From the NCBI RefSeq assembly GCF_013283875.1, contig NZ_CP054139.1:4278001-4342000 (forward strand): DNA of 64,000 bases. Reading direction: 5' to 3'. Source of the stretch: Mucilaginibacter mali (GTDB lineage: Bacteria > Bacteroidota > Bacteroidia > Sphingobacteriales > Sphingobacteriaceae). Below are positions 8,266-17,257 of the stretch, one piece after another (position 1 is the first letter of the stretch; the number at the start of each line of letters is the position of its first letter). Both the position numbers and the translations under genes were made by a program. The notes below the pieces were generated by a model. That model was not told where the DNA came from, did no database searches, and saw nothing but the letters and a program-made list of their open reading frames with translations.

Positions 8266-11200
8266 ATGAATTATAACAGAACCAATAACATTTTCGGCTG
8301 GCTGGCTTTCATCATTGCCTCGCTTACCTACATTTTAACGCTGGAACCATCGGCCAGTTTTTGGGATTGCGGCGAGTTCATCGCCTGTATCTTCCGCCTG
8401 CAGGTGGCCCACCAGCCCGGCGCGCCATTATTTACCATGATCGGCAAGGTATTCTCCCTGCTATCAATGGGCAATAACCACAAGGTGGCTTACTGGACCA
8501 ACATCGCTTCGGCACTGGCCAGCGGTGCTACCATTTTGTTCCTGTTTTGGAGCATCACCGCGCTTGCCAAAAAGGTACTAATTAAAAAAGAGGGCGATCT
8601 TAACCTTACCAATATCATCCTGATAATGGGTGCCGGTTTGGTTGGCGCACTGGCTTATACCTGGTCTGATACATTCTGGTTCTCAGCTGTCGAGTCGGAG
8701 GTTTACGCGCAATCGTCGCTGTGTACCGCTATCGTGTTTTGGGCCATCCTTAAGTGGGATGCGCACGCCGACGAGCCTCATGCCGACCGCTGGCTGATCT
8801 TTATCGCCTACATCATGGGTTTATCCATCGGTGTGCACTTATTGAACTTGCTGGTTATCCCGGCTATAGCGGTGCTGATCTATTTCCGTCGCACTAAGCA
8901 AACTACCAGCAAAGGTACTATCGGCGCGTTTATGCTGGGCATTGTAGCCCTGGGTATTGTACTTTGGGGCGTGATACAATACACCGTCAAGGGTGCTGCT
9001 TATTTCGACCTGTTCTTTGTCAATACGCTTAAGATGGGCTTCGGCAGTGGCGCGGTAACGTTCTTCCTGCTACTAATTGCCGCCATTGTTTTAGGTATTT
9101 ACTATACTGTTAAACCTGTTTCATCATACATTATAGCTGCAGCCGTTATCCTGATGGTGTTGTTCACCATTGGTGGCGGCATTGTTGGCTTTATAGTTGG
9201 CGCTGTTATTTTAGCTGTTTTAGAGTACGTGGTTAAGGTGCGCCGCAAGCGCTATATCCTTAATATGGCGTTGATCAGCATCCTGTTCATTTTGTTTGGT
9301 TACAGTTCGTTCGTGATGCTGGTGATCCGCGCTAAGGCCGGCACCAACCTAAACAACAGCGATCCTGAGGATGCCTTTACTTTGAGCAGCTACCTGAATC
9401 GCGACCAGTACGGCGATACACCTTTACTGTATGGCCAGTACTTTGATGCCAAAGCTACCGACCAAACCGATGGCGCGCCTATTTACCGCCGTGGTAAAAC
9501 CCAATACGAGATTGCCGGTCATAAACAAAACACCGTTTACGATCATAATACCATCTTCCCGCGAATGCACAAAAACGACAAACAGGACGCCGTTCAGTTT
9601 TATCGCGATTGGATGCAGATGGGCCCCCAGGATAGCCCTAACTTTGCCACCAACCTGGGCTTCTTCCTCAGCTGGCAGGTGAACCAAATGTACACCCGCT
9701 ACTTCCTGTGGAATTTTGTGGGCCGCACCAACGAAATGGATGGCCAGAATAACAGCAACGGTATTGATGGTAACTGGACCAACCCGCTGAAGCCAAACAA
9801 GGCTTACCCATATTCGGTTACCAAAAGTAAATCGTACAACCGCATGTATGCCCTGCCGCTTATTATTGGTTTAATTGGCGCGGTATATCATTTTATGCGT
9901 AAGCAAAAGGATGCCGGTATTGTGGGCCTGCTGTTCTTCTTTACCGGTTTGGCCATTGTGCTTTACCTTAACCAGGACCCACTACAGCCACGTGAGCGTG
10001 ATTATGCCTACGCCGGCTCGTTCTACGCCTTTGCCATTTGGATAGGTTTGGGTGTATTGGCCATCGGCGAGTTTTTAGGTAAAAAAATGAACCCGAAAGT
10101 GGGCGCCATGATCGCTACCGCCGCCTGCTTGTTAGCCGCGCCGGTACTAATGGCCAGCCAGGAATGGGACGACCACGACCGCTCGACCAAAACTACGCCG
10201 CGCGATATGGCGACCAACTACCTTGAATCGTGCGCGCCAAACGCCATTTTATTCAGCTATGGCGACAATGATACCTACCCGCTGTGGTATGCGCAGGAAG
10301 TTGAGGGCATCCGCCCCGACGTGCGCATCGTTAACCTAAGCTTACTGGGTACCGACTGGTACATCCGCCAGATGAAGCAGAAGATGAACGATTCGGAACC
10401 ATTGCCTATCAGCATGCCGAACGAAAAGTTTGAAGCCGGTGTGCGCGATGTGGTTTATGTAAGCGACCGTAAAATTGCAGGCGCTACAGAATTGAAAGAT
10501 GTTTTCGACTTTATCACATCTGATGATGCCGCAGCGCAGGAACAACTGTTTGAGAACAGCCCGAAGATGAACTACATGCCAACCAAAGATCTGAAGATGA
10601 CCATCAATGCAGATCAACTGGTGAAAGATGGCGTAGTTCCGGCTGCTGATAAGGATAAGATCATGCCTGAAATGACATGGAAATACCCATCAAACTATGT
10701 AACCAAGGATAACCTGGCCATGATGGATATATTGGCGCATAACAACTGGAAGCGCCCCGTTTACTTCACCATTACCGTTGGCACCGAAAATATGCTGGGT
10801 ATGGACAAGTATATGTTTAACGAGGGTTTTGCTTACCGCCTGTTGCCTGTAAAAACCGATACGGCTACTACCCAGCCACTGGAGGCTGCTAATACCATGA
10901 TCATGTATAACAACATGATGACCAAGTTTAAATGGGGCAACATGAAGAATGCCAAATACCTGGATCATGAGTCGATCGTGATGTTCTACCCTATCATCCT
11001 GAAACAATTCCTGTTGCTGGCCGATCACCTGATGAAAGAAGGCAAGCCTGAACTGGTGCGCAACGTTTTACAACGTTACGATGATGTGCAGCCAAACCTG
11101 GTACCTTATATTGATGTGCTGCTGCGCAAATACTATATGGTGGAATATGCCTATAAACTGGGAATGACGCAACTGGGCAATAAGTGGACCAATGAGATAG

Positions 11201-11397
11201 ACGATTATATAACCAACCTGATCGACTATAACATTAACACTACCGGCGACGTGGGCAGCCGCGATATGCAGGCCAGTATGTCGTTACTGAATGGTTTGGA
11301 AACGCTTACCAAAGATTTCCACCAGGATGCATTACATAAAAAGATAGAAGGCCAATACAAAGGGTATGTTGGCAGGCTTGGCGGCGCTGCGAAGTAA
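8266..11397 (+). CDS. DUF2723 / GT117-family membrane glycosyltransferase
   Basis: 1043 residues. The N-terminal half has about 12 or more hydrophobic helices with the DUF2723 hallmark FWDCGEFIAC near residue 37 and AVESEVYAQS near 140. The GT-C-like loop QPRERDYAYAGSFYAF is near 575. The C-terminal ~400 residues are soluble and probably periplasmic. The family is related to protein O-mannosyltransferases and uses a lipid-linked sugar donor; its acceptor is not established here. Start ATG at 8266. It stands alone, with a strong terminator 25 bases after the stop. Confidence 0.9.
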   Translation: MNYNRTNNIFGWLAFIIASLTYILTLEPSASFWDCGEFIACIFRLQVAHQPGAPLFTMIGKVFSLLSMGNNHKVAYWTNIASALASGATILFLFWSITALAKKVLIKKEGDLNLTNIILIMGAGLVGALAYTWSDTFWFSAVESEVYAQSSLCTAIVFWAILKWDAHADEPHADRWLIFIAYIMGLSIGVHLLNLLVIPAIAVLIYFRRTKQTTSKGTIGAFMLGIVALGIVLWGVIQYTVKGAAYFDLFFVNTLKMGFGSGAVTFFLLLIAAIVLGIYYTVKPVSSYIIAAAVILMVLFTIGGGIVGFIVGAVILAVLEYVVKVRRKRYILNMALISILFILFGYSSFVMLVIRAKAGTNLNNSDPEDAFTLSSYLNRDQYGDTPLLYGQYFDAKATDQTDGAPIYRRGKTQYEIAGHKQNTVYDHNTIFPRMHKNDKQDAVQFYRDWMQMGPQDSPNFATNLGFFLSWQVNQMYTRYFLWNFVGRTNEMDGQNNSNGIDGNWTNPLKPNKAYPYSVTKSKSYNRMYALPLIIGLIGAVYHFMRKQKDAGIVGLLFFFTGLAIVLYLNQDPLQPRERDYAYAGSFYAFAIWIGLGVLAIGEFLGKKMNPKVGAMIATAACLLAAPVLMASQEWDDHDRSTKTTPRDMATNYLESCAPNAILFSYGDNDTYPLWYAQEVEGIRPDVRIVNLSLLGTDWYIRQMKQKMNDSEPLPISMPNEKFEAGVRDVVYVSDRKIAGATELKDVFDFITSDDAAAQEQLFENSPKMNYMPTKDLKMTINADQLVKDGVVPAADKDKIMPEMTWKYPSNYVTKDNLAMMDILAHNNWKRPVYFTITVGTENMLGMDKYMFNEGFAYRLLPVKTDTATTQPLEAANTMIMYNNMMTKFKWGNMKNAKYLDHESIVMFYPIILKQFLLLADHLMKEGKPELVRNVLQRYDDVQPNLVPYIDVLLRKYYMVEYAYKLGMTQLGNKWTNEIDDYITNLIDYNINTTGDVGSRDMQASMSLLNGLETLTKDFHQDALHKKIEGQYKGYVGRLGGAAK

Positions 11398-11421
11398 AAA
11401 ACTGCACAACCCTGCTTAATC

Positions 11422-11457
11422 AAAAAAACCGGCCTGTTATACAGGCTGGTTTTTTTG
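11422..11457 (+). terminator. Intrinsic terminator of the GT117 gene
   Basis: A-run, then stem ACCGGCCTG / CAGGCTGGT (one G-T pair) with a short loop, then seven T. It is likely bidirectional. Confidence 0.85.
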
Positions 11458-11924
11458 TGCCCGTAAATTTGAGGACATAAAAAAACAGGTGCCTGTAACC
11501 GCAAGCACCTGTTATCAGAAACACTTATGAAAAAACAGTCCCTACATCACATCATCAAAACTAAAACCAATATGGGCTTTGTGATATAGTGATATAAAGA
11601 TGCAAACTATACGCGCGGGGCTGAAGCAAGTATCGGTGAACGGGCATTTTGTATGGATGAATGACCGCTGATGAGGTTCGTCTGAACCGCTGATCGAGAA
11701 TGATTTTTTGATTACGCTGAATCTTTATAAAACGAAAGAGATTTACGAAGTTTTAAAACGGCGAAGCCCTCAATAAGACCTTAAAAATAATAATGCAACG
11801 AGTTAAACTTCGTAAGCCTGATTGCAGCATAATCTAAACTCAGCGCCCAATTAACTAATAAATTAGTTAATTAATTTGAAATATGTATATTGTTTGCGGA
11901 ATAACATCGCAATTAAACATCGGC
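11458..11924. other. 467-bp gene-free gap with hairpins upstream of the permease
   Basis: I find no credible gene. It holds a 9-bp hairpin AACAGGTGC / GCACCTGTT at 11484-11513 preceded by an A-run; imperfect arms of the TTACGAAGTTTTAA family at 11742-11758 and 11802-11817; and a palindrome TTAACTAAT-AA-ATTAGTTAA at 11851-11870, 55 bases before the permease ATG, which could be an operator. A possible 18-codon ORF at 11527-11583 has no support. Confidence 0.5.
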
Positions 11925-14303
11925 ATGAACAACATCAACTTTAAGATAGCCCTGCGTACTTTTCTGAAAGGCAAGTGGTATAACTTTTTAAATATCACCG
12001 GGCTGGCCCTGGGTTTGGCCGGCTTTATCTTTGTTACCTTATATATCGATAACGAAACCGGTTACGATGCCTGGAACAAAAACAGCAACCGCATTTACCT
12101 GGTGGAGCGGGAGATGCCCAACGGGTCATCGCCCTATACCCCGGGCAAACTGGCCGCGTCCATTAAAAGCCAATGCCCCGAAGTGGAGGAGACCGGGCGT
12201 ACCAATACCGCCTTGTTTCAATTACCGTTTTACACGCCATCGGGCAGGTTTTTGGTGAAGCAATGGCTGGGTGCCGATTACGCCATCGCTAAAATATTAG
12301 GCATTAAACCTAAGGGCTTTGAACTGAACGCCAACAGCGCTACACCAACAATTTTACTATCTAAAAACATGGCGCGGGTACTTTTTCCGCGCGATAGTTC
12401 TGTACAGAACAAAACGGTGAATATGATGTCGGCAAATGGCGCGCCGATGCCTATTGCCGGTGTGGCCGGCGATCTTCCCGGGAATACCAATTTAAGTTTT
12501 GATTGCATTGGCTTTAGTAAGGATATTACCGAGGGCAAAGATCAGAGCTATGCCAACCGAATTTATAAAACCTACCTGCTGGTAAAACCCGGTGCAGATA
12601 TCGCCCGGCTATCGAAAAAAATAGATAAAATTTACAAAGATGCCGCCATGGCCGATAGCAGCCTGGTAGCTAAGGAAGCTTTAAGTTCATCGGCCGGGCC
12701 GGTAATTTATTTAGATCCGTTAAAAAACCTGCACCTGAAGCCCCATTACGGTTCAAAGGTGAACGACCAGGTGGTAAAAGGTTTGGCCATACTGGCCATT
12801 ATTATATTAGTGATCACCGGGGTTAACTTCACCAACCTCTACATTTCGCAAGCTCACAGGCGTGCTAAGGAGGTGGGCGTAAAAAAGGTGAACGGCATTA
12901 CCAAACGGCAGATCATCCTGCAGTTTCTGGCCGAAATTTTTATGCAATGCCTGTTTGCCTTAGTGTTTGCTTTAGTTGTGGTTTACATCGGCCTGCCCTA
13001 TTTTAACAGGCTATTGGGGGTTGATCTGCTGCTATCGGGCATCAATTTTAAAATAATAGCGCAACTGGCCGGCACACTTATCGTACTCACCTTGCTGGCG
13101 GGTGTTTACCCATCGATAGTGATGGCCGGCTTTAAACCGGCCGAGGTATTGCGCGGCAGTCAGTTTACTAAAGGTGATACCTTCGCCTGGATACGGGGCG
13201 GCATCACCGTATTGCAGTTTACCTTTGCCATTGCCTTTGTAATTACGCTGATCGTTATCGGCCGGCAGGTTGATTTTATGCACTCGGAAGATCCGGGCTT
13301 TACGGCCAGGCAGGTGGTTTATATCGATAATATGGGCATCTATAATGATCCGCAAAAGTTTGCACTTGTAAGCGACCGGATAAAAACTATTCCGGGAGTG
13401 CGCGACGTTTCCGTTGCCAGTAATGTGCCGGGCGGCCTTATACCCGCCACGCAGGAATATGCTGTTGAGGGCAAATCTTATGCCATGCAAACCATTGGCA
13501 TTGGCTACGGCTATTTTGAAACGCTGAACATCGGGCTAAAAGATGGGAAAGTATTTTCAGTCGCCGCGGCCGATCCGGCGAGCGCCGTCATCAATCAAAC
13601 TGCCGCTAAGGCCATGGCCCTGGCAAACCCCATTGGAGCGACGATAAAAGGCTGTGGAGGCGCTTATAAAATAATTGGCGTAGTTAACGATGTAAAAGCC
13701 AACGGCTTTGAAGAGAAAGTTAAGCCAACCATCTATTTAACTAAAAATGTGTGCGGCATAAACGCTACCCAGATCATGATCAGCGCCGAAGCCAAGGCTA
13801 TCCCCACTCTGCTGACCACGCTAAATCACCAATGGAAGGATATCAACAAGTTGGACGGCGATAACTTCAACTATCACTTTCTTGACGAGACCTACGGCCT
13901 GCTCTTTAAAAAGCAGGAGCAACTGCAATCGGTACTGGCCTGCTTTTCGGCATTGGCTATATTTATCTCATCGCTGGGCATCTTCGCTTCGGCAGCGCAG
14001 GCCATCAGGTTGCGCACAAAGGAAATTGCCATCCGCAAGGTTTTCGGCGCGCAGGCACGGCAGTTACTGGTAATCTTAAGCAAGCCTTTCTTTTATATTG
14101 TTTTAATGGCCAATGCCATTGCCTGGCCCCTGGCGTTTGTTATTGCCGGCAAATGGCTGCAAACCTTTGCCTACCGCATACCGGTTTCTTATGTGCCGTT
14201 TGTTATCGCGTTAGCAGTTTCGATAGTTATTGTGGCGCTTACCGTTTGCCTGCAAACTTTAAGAGCGGTGAGGTTTAACCCGGCCGTGAAATTGAAGGTG
14301 TGA
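11925..14303 (+). CDS. MacB/FtsX-type ABC transporter permease
   Basis: About 792 residues from the ATG at 11925. The frame is open upstream to 11883, but the MNNINFKIALRTFLKGKWYN start is typical of the family. A first TM helix (LNITGLALGLAGFIFV) precedes a periplasmic MacB_PCD domain, an FtsX domain of three helices (about 275-420), a second periplasmic domain, and a C-terminal FtsX block with the conserved LRTKEIAIRKVFGA. No ATPase or membrane-fusion partner is adjacent. Such orphan permeases are common in Bacteroidota and are assigned to antimicrobial-peptide or lipoprotein export by homology only. Confidence 0.88.
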   Translation: MNNINFKIALRTFLKGKWYNFLNITGLALGLAGFIFVTLYIDNETGYDAWNKNSNRIYLVEREMPNGSSPYTPGKLAASIKSQCPEVEETGRTNTALFQLPFYTPSGRFLVKQWLGADYAIAKILGIKPKGFELNANSATPTILLSKNMARVLFPRDSSVQNKTVNMMSANGAPMPIAGVAGDLPGNTNLSFDCIGFSKDITEGKDQSYANRIYKTYLLVKPGADIARLSKKIDKIYKDAAMADSSLVAKEALSSSAGPVIYLDPLKNLHLKPHYGSKVNDQVVKGLAILAIIILVITGVNFTNLYISQAHRRAKEVGVKKVNGITKRQIILQFLAEIFMQCLFALVFALVVVYIGLPYFNRLLGVDLLLSGINFKIIAQLAGTLIVLTLLAGVYPSIVMAGFKPAEVLRGSQFTKGDTFAWIRGGITVLQFTFAIAFVITLIVIGRQVDFMHSEDPGFTARQVVYIDNMGIYNDPQKFALVSDRIKTIPGVRDVSVASNVPGGLIPATQEYAVEGKSYAMQTIGIGYGYFETLNIGLKDGKVFSVAAADPASAVINQTAAKAMALANPIGATIKGCGGAYKIIGVVNDVKANGFEEKVKPTIYLTKNVCGINATQIMISAEAKAIPTLLTTLNHQWKDINKLDGDNFNYHFLDETYGLLFKKQEQLQSVLACFSALAIFISSLGIFASAAQAIRLRTKEIAIRKVFGAQARQLLVILSKPFFYIVLMANAIAWPLAFVIAGKWLQTFAYRIPVSYVPFVIALAVSIVIVALTVCLQTLRAVRFNPAVKLKV

Positions 14304-14321
14304 TATCTCCGAAAACAAAAA

Positions 14322-14351
14322 GACTTACGGAGTTTTAAAATTTCGTAAGTC
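14322..14351. repeat. GACTTACGAAG-family hairpin, copy 2
   Basis: GACTTACGGAGTTTTAAAA followed by TTTCGTAAGTC forms a hairpin 18 bases after the permease stop. It probably also serves as its 3'-end structure. Related copies lie at 11742-11817 and 38432-38464. Confidence 0.75.
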
Positions 14352-14421
14352 CCTATCGCTCCTTATTTCGCCATTGCAATGTGCGTAGCGATGAGGCCGT
14401 GGAAACTAACCAAGGTTAAGA

Positions 14422-14543
14422 CTCGCCCGGTCGTGGCTACGCCCGACCCCCTCTCTCCGTTGCGCGGAAAGATGGAATGGTTATTCGATACTACTCCCGC
14501 CATCTTTCCATACAGCAAAGAGAGGGCCGACAAACAAGTCCGG
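14422..14543. repeat. CCCGGTCG-family inverted repeat, copy 1
   Basis: It starts CTCGCCCGGTCGTGGC and ends GAGAGGGCCGACAAAC. The internal arms CCCTCTCTCCG..GGAAAGATGG and CCATCTTTCC..AGAGAGGG pair. A second copy is at 45548-45678. The 305-bp gap 14304-14608 otherwise holds no gene. Confidence 0.75.
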
Positions 14544-14608
14544 CTGTGTATAAACAATTGACAATCCCCTAACCATAAATCTCCCCGCCATTTACCACCT
14601 TTGCACAA

Positions 14609-14821
14609 ATGACCAAACACGAAATAGTATATTGCGACCGCTGCCGGGCCACATTTGAGTGTAAAGCCAATGCCTACACTAAATGCCAGTGCAACACCGT
14701 ACAGCTTACGCTGAACGAGGTGCAATACGTAAGCGAACTGTTTGATGGCTGCCTGTGCGCAAACTGCCTGCTGGAATTGCAACAGGAATACCGGGTAGAA
14801 AATGGGTTGACGAAAGGTTAA
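14609..14821 (+). CDS. Cysteine-rich CWC-type small protein
   Basis: 70 residues with eight Cys arranged as YCDRC, FEC, KCQC and GCLCANC, a likely zinc-ribbon layout matching the Cys_rich_CWC family. It has no signal peptide, so it should be cytoplasmic. Function unknown; the metal binding is inferred from Cys spacing. It lies 19 bases upstream of a toxin-antitoxin pair that has its own promoter. Confidence 0.78.
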   Translation: MTKHEIVYCDRCRATFECKANAYTKCQCNTVQLTLNEVQYVSELFDGCLCANCLLELQQEYRVENGLTKG

Positions 14822-14829
14822 ATATTAAT

Positions 14830-14837
14830 TATCTTTG
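14830..14837 (+). promoter_or_regulatory. Bacteroidota -7 box of toxin-antitoxin module 1
   Basis: TATCTTTG fits TAnnTTTG. A TTG at 14807-14809 lies 20 bases upstream, as expected for the -33 element. The box ends 4 bases before the ATG at 14841, predicting a leaderless mRNA. Confidence 0.7.
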
Positions 14838-14840
14838 AAT

Positions 14841-15056
14841 ATGACCACAATAACAATCAAGGTTCCGGAAAAGGCGCAGGAGAAACTATCAGCTCTGGTA
14901 AAAGAGCTCGGCGGCGAGGTCATATCTATTTCAACAGCTAAAGCTTCGAAAAAAAACAAGCTTTTAGAAGAAATCCGGACAGGCTTAAAAGAAGTCAAGG
15001 AAATCGAAGAGGGGAAATCGAAATTCTATACCATGTCCGATCTTTTCGATGAATAA
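14841..15056 (+). CDS. Putative type II antitoxin
   Basis: 71 residues from the ATG at 14841; an in-frame TTG at 14835 lies inside the promoter box and is rejected. The N-terminal segment TTITIKVPEKAQEKLSALVKELG looks like a short strand plus helix of ribbon-type antitoxins. The middle is Lys/Glu-rich and the C-terminus (FYTMSDLFDE) is probably the toxin-binding tail. Its stop overlaps the toxin start by 8 bases. I do not recognise the exact antitoxin family; the call rests on size and the toxin behind it. Confidence 0.7.
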   Translation: MTTITIKVPEKAQEKLSALVKELGGEVISISTAKASKKNKLLEEIRTGLKEVKEIEEGKSKFYTMSDLFDE

Positions 15057-15393
15057 TATTCGTTTAACAGCTTACTTTTTAAAAAAAGCCAAGCGTCTTC
15101 TAAAAAAATATCATACACTACAAACCAGTTTAAAGCAACTCGAAAAGGAGCTATTACTTGATCCCAAAATTGGGGATAGTTATGGTTTTAATATCTACAA
15201 AATACGCCTTGCCGATGAATCTAAAGGCAAGGGTAAAAGCGGAGGATTTAGAGTTGTTACTTATCTTATTGAACAAACGAGCGACACAACCAATATTTAT
15301 TTGATTACCATATTTGATAAATCTGAAGAATCGTCTATTGACAAAGATGATATAAAGAAAATCCTACGTGCAGAAGGGTTGTTAAAAAACTGA
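15049..15393 (+). CDS. RelE/ParE-superfamily toxin
   Basis: 114 residues. The core KIRLADESKGKGKSGGFRVV followed by a hydrophobic strand (TYLIE) and YLITIFDKSEESS is typical of RelE-fold mRNA interferases, with the basic KGKGKSGGFR loop as the likely RNA-contact or catalytic surface. It overlaps the antitoxin by 8 bases. AT-rich relative to surrounding genes, suggesting acquisition. ParE-type gyrase poisoning cannot be excluded from sequence. Confidence 0.8.
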   Translation: MNNIRLTAYFLKKAKRLLKKYHTLQTSLKQLEKELLLDPKIGDSYGFNIYKIRLADESKGKGKSGGFRVVTYLIEQTSDTTNIYLITIFDKSEESSIDKDDIKKILRAEGLLKN

Positions 15394-15394
15394 T

Positions 15395-15796
15395 ATGTCC
15401 CAATTTTTACAGCAAATTACCTGCGAATTTGACGAGAATTATTCTGTTTTAATAGAAGACGATGGCCGTGTAGCTTATGCCTACCTGTTGGAATATGGCG
15501 ATGTGATAGGAGACGTTTGGTTATATAACCAGGATGCAGCACCGGGCGACAGCAATTGGGTGAATCAGCAAACGCCTTATCTTAACCCCGCTGAATACCT
15601 TGCTCCCCATGCCAACATCGCCCCCGTCAAAAAAGAAAGTGAAATACGCTGCGAGTGGACCGAATCGCCGAACGATAGTTTAATAGAAGCGGCCATCTGG
15701 ATACGCGATAAATTCATCGCGCAGGTGGTATCGGGTTCAAAACCGGGCTGGTCTACACTGGTAGTGAAGGATGGGCCGCTGGCTTTGGTGTATTGA
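15395..15796 (+). CDS. Hypothetical protein behind toxin-antitoxin module 1
   Basis: 133 residues, beginning one base after the toxin stop, so probably co-transcribed. It is acidic and has no signal peptide or TM segment. Trp/Tyr-rich stretches (VIGDVWLYNQ, SNWVNQQTPYLNP) suggest a small beta-rich cytoplasmic fold. I do not recognise a family. Its base composition is closer to the core genome than the toxin's, so it may be an older resident gene behind an inserted module. Confidence 0.6.
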   Translation: MSQFLQQITCEFDENYSVLIEDDGRVAYAYLLEYGDVIGDVWLYNQDAAPGDSNWVNQQTPYLNPAEYLAPHANIAPVKKESEIRCEWTESPNDSLIEAAIWIRDKFIAQVVSGSKPGWSTLVVKDGPLALVY

Positions 15797-15811
15797 TTAA
15801 TTTAAAACGGT

Positions 15812-15923
15812 TTGTCATTTCGACCAACGGGAGAAATCTTATACGAGCAGCCGTTGTTAGTGTAGAAGATTTCTCAGTCGCGCCATCCCGCTAATCCCAG
15901 TCTCTGCTTCTTCGAAATGACAA
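15812..15923. repeat. GTCATTTCGA-family inverted repeat, copy 1
   Basis: Ends TTGTCATTTCGA and TTCGAAATGACAA are inverted copies. Inner arms GAGAAATCTTATAC and GAAGATTTCTC also pair. A better-preserved copy lies at 50729-50867. Placed between the convergent hypothetical gene and trxA. Confidence 0.8.
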
Positions 15924-15942
15924 TGGAAAGGACTTCCCGACT

Positions 15943-16239
15943 TTACTTATACTGCTCTACCACCTGCTTCAAAGCAGCTGCCTGTACCACGCCACTTTGG
16001 CGCCATTTTAACTGACCATCTTTAAACAGGATAAGCGTTGGTACGCCCTGCACATTATAAGCACTGGCGGCGGCGGGATTTTTATCTACATCTATTTTAA
16101 TGATCTTCAGGTCGTCGCCGGTCATATCTTTCAGTTGCTTCAATATCGGGGCCATCATTTTACAGGGGCCGCACCACTCGGCCGAGAAGTCGATCAGGAT
16201 GGGTTTGTCGGATTTTATCAGGTCAGCAAAAGTTGCCAT
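15943..16239 (-). CDS. trxA: Thioredoxin
   Basis: 98 residues, slightly short but complete. The active site WCGPCK is near residues 22-27, with the cis-Pro segment GVPTLILF near residue 65. Cytoplasmic disulfide reductase. It is read in the same direction as comF, 60 bases downstream of it, and could share its transcript. Confidence 0.95.
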   Translation of the reverse strand: MATFADLIKSDKPILIDFSAEWCGPCKMMAPILKQLKDMTGDDLKIIKIDVDKNPAAASAYNVQGVPTLILFKDGQLKWRQSGVVQAAALKQVVEQYK

Positions 16240-16299
16240 AACGTTTCTTTTATGTAGTTAACAATTGGGGATAGATAATGGTTTGCATCAACAAGCTTA

Positions 16300-16995
16300 T
16301 CACTCTGCATATGCAATAGTAGCTATGCTTAATTTTAATCCGGGCACGGTGAGTAGTACAGCAGCGCAGGCTTCAAGCGTAGCGCCGGTGGTAACCACAT
16401 CGTCAACCAGCAATACGCGTTTATCTATTAAGCTATCGGGATCAGCAACAGCAAACACATCCTGCATATTCGCCGCCCGGTCAAACCGCGATTTTTTGGT
16501 TTGGGTGGCGGTAGCTACGGTGCGGATAAGATTATTGATCACTACTTTGGTTTGCAGCGCCTGGGCTATGCCCTCGGCAAAACCGGCGCTTTGGTTATAA
16601 CCACGTTTGCGTAATTTACTTTTATGCAGCGGCACAGGTATAACGGCATCAAAAATTTTTAAGTGATCTGTTTGCCGTAATTGTGCCCCGGCCATATTGC
16701 CCAGCTTGTTGCCCATAAGCGGCGTGTTTTTATACTTGAGGCTGTGAATGAGTTGCTGCGTTTTGCCGCCTTTATTAAAATATAACAGTGCATAAGCGGC
16801 ATCAAGTTTTACCTTACCCCAAAACTGCCGGGCTACGATATTATCAGCTTGCTGATGGAAATTAGTATAAGGCAGATCATAAATACACCGCGTGCAGATA
16901 AGCTCTTCACCCCCTATTAAACTTTCTCCGCAAGCATGGCAAAGATCGGGAAATATGAGGGAGATAAAGTCGGTTAGGTAGGCGCGCAGGTTCAT
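16300..16995 (-). CDS. comF: ComF-family amidophosphoribosyltransferase-like protein
   Basis: 231 residues from the ATG at 16995; an extra 23 upstream codons are open, but MNLRAYLTDF is the natural start and is the point copied in the fragment at 17583-17640. An N-terminal zinc ribbon (CHACG...CTRC) precedes a PRTase domain with the PRPP loop VLLVDDVVTTGATL. Typical also are PVPLHKSKLRKRGYNQS and DRAANMQDVF. ComF proteins take part in DNA uptake or processing in some bacteria; here the role is inferred. Confidence 0.92.
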   Translation of the reverse strand: MNLRAYLTDFISLIFPDLCHACGESLIGGEELICTRCIYDLPYTNFHQQADNIVARQFWGKVKLDAAYALLYFNKGGKTQQLIHSLKYKNTPLMGNKLGNMAGAQLRQTDHLKIFDAVIPVPLHKSKLRKRGYNQSAGFAEGIAQALQTKVVINNLIRTVATATQTKKSRFDRAANMQDVFAVADPDSLIDKRVLLVDDVVTTGATLEACAAVLLTVPGLKLSIATIAYAE

Positions 16996-17036
16996 GGGAT
17001 TTAAGGTAAAGATAATATTTATACCCTGATAATTGT

Positions 17037-17044
17037 TATATTTG
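17037..17044 (+). promoter_or_regulatory. Bacteroidota -7 box of toxin-antitoxin module 2
   Basis: TATATTTG fits TAnnTTTG and ends 4 bases before the antitoxin ATG at 17048, the same spacing as module 1. No convincing -33 TTTG at the standard distance. Confidence 0.65.
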
Positions 17045-17047
17045 AAT

Positions 17048-17257
17048 ATGGAAACACTAATCATGCATCCTGAAAATAAAGAGCAGCTAACGGCGCTAAA
17101 GGCATTTGCTAAAGCAATGAAAGTTAAATTTGAAACAAATAAAAGTCCTTACAGTGATGAGTTTGTTGCGAAGATAAAGGAAAGTGAAAGGCAAATTAAG
17201 GAAGGCCAGTTCATTGTACTTGATCCCAATAAATCGATATGGGAAAATATCGAGTAG
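17048..17257 (+). CDS. DUF2683-like antitoxin
   Basis: 69 residues from the ATG at 17048; a TTG at 17033 precedes the promoter box and is rejected. METLIMHPENKEQLTALKAFAKAMKV and the C-terminal KSIWENIE match the small antitoxins paired with YoeB-type toxins in Bacteroidota. The stop overlaps the toxin start by 19 bases. AT-rich. Confidence 0.78.
   Translation: METLIMHPENKEQLTALKAFAKAMKVKFETNKSPYSDEFVAKIKESERQIKEGQFIVLDPNKSIWENIE

Noticed and set aside
11527..11583. Possible 18-residue leader peptide after a hairpin upstream of the permease
   Set aside because: Too short to judge, no run of regulatory codons and no clear attenuator pairing.
13032..13490. Antisense frame of 152 codons inside the FtsX permease gene
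   Set aside because: Opposite strand of a well-supported coding region; no recognisable protein.
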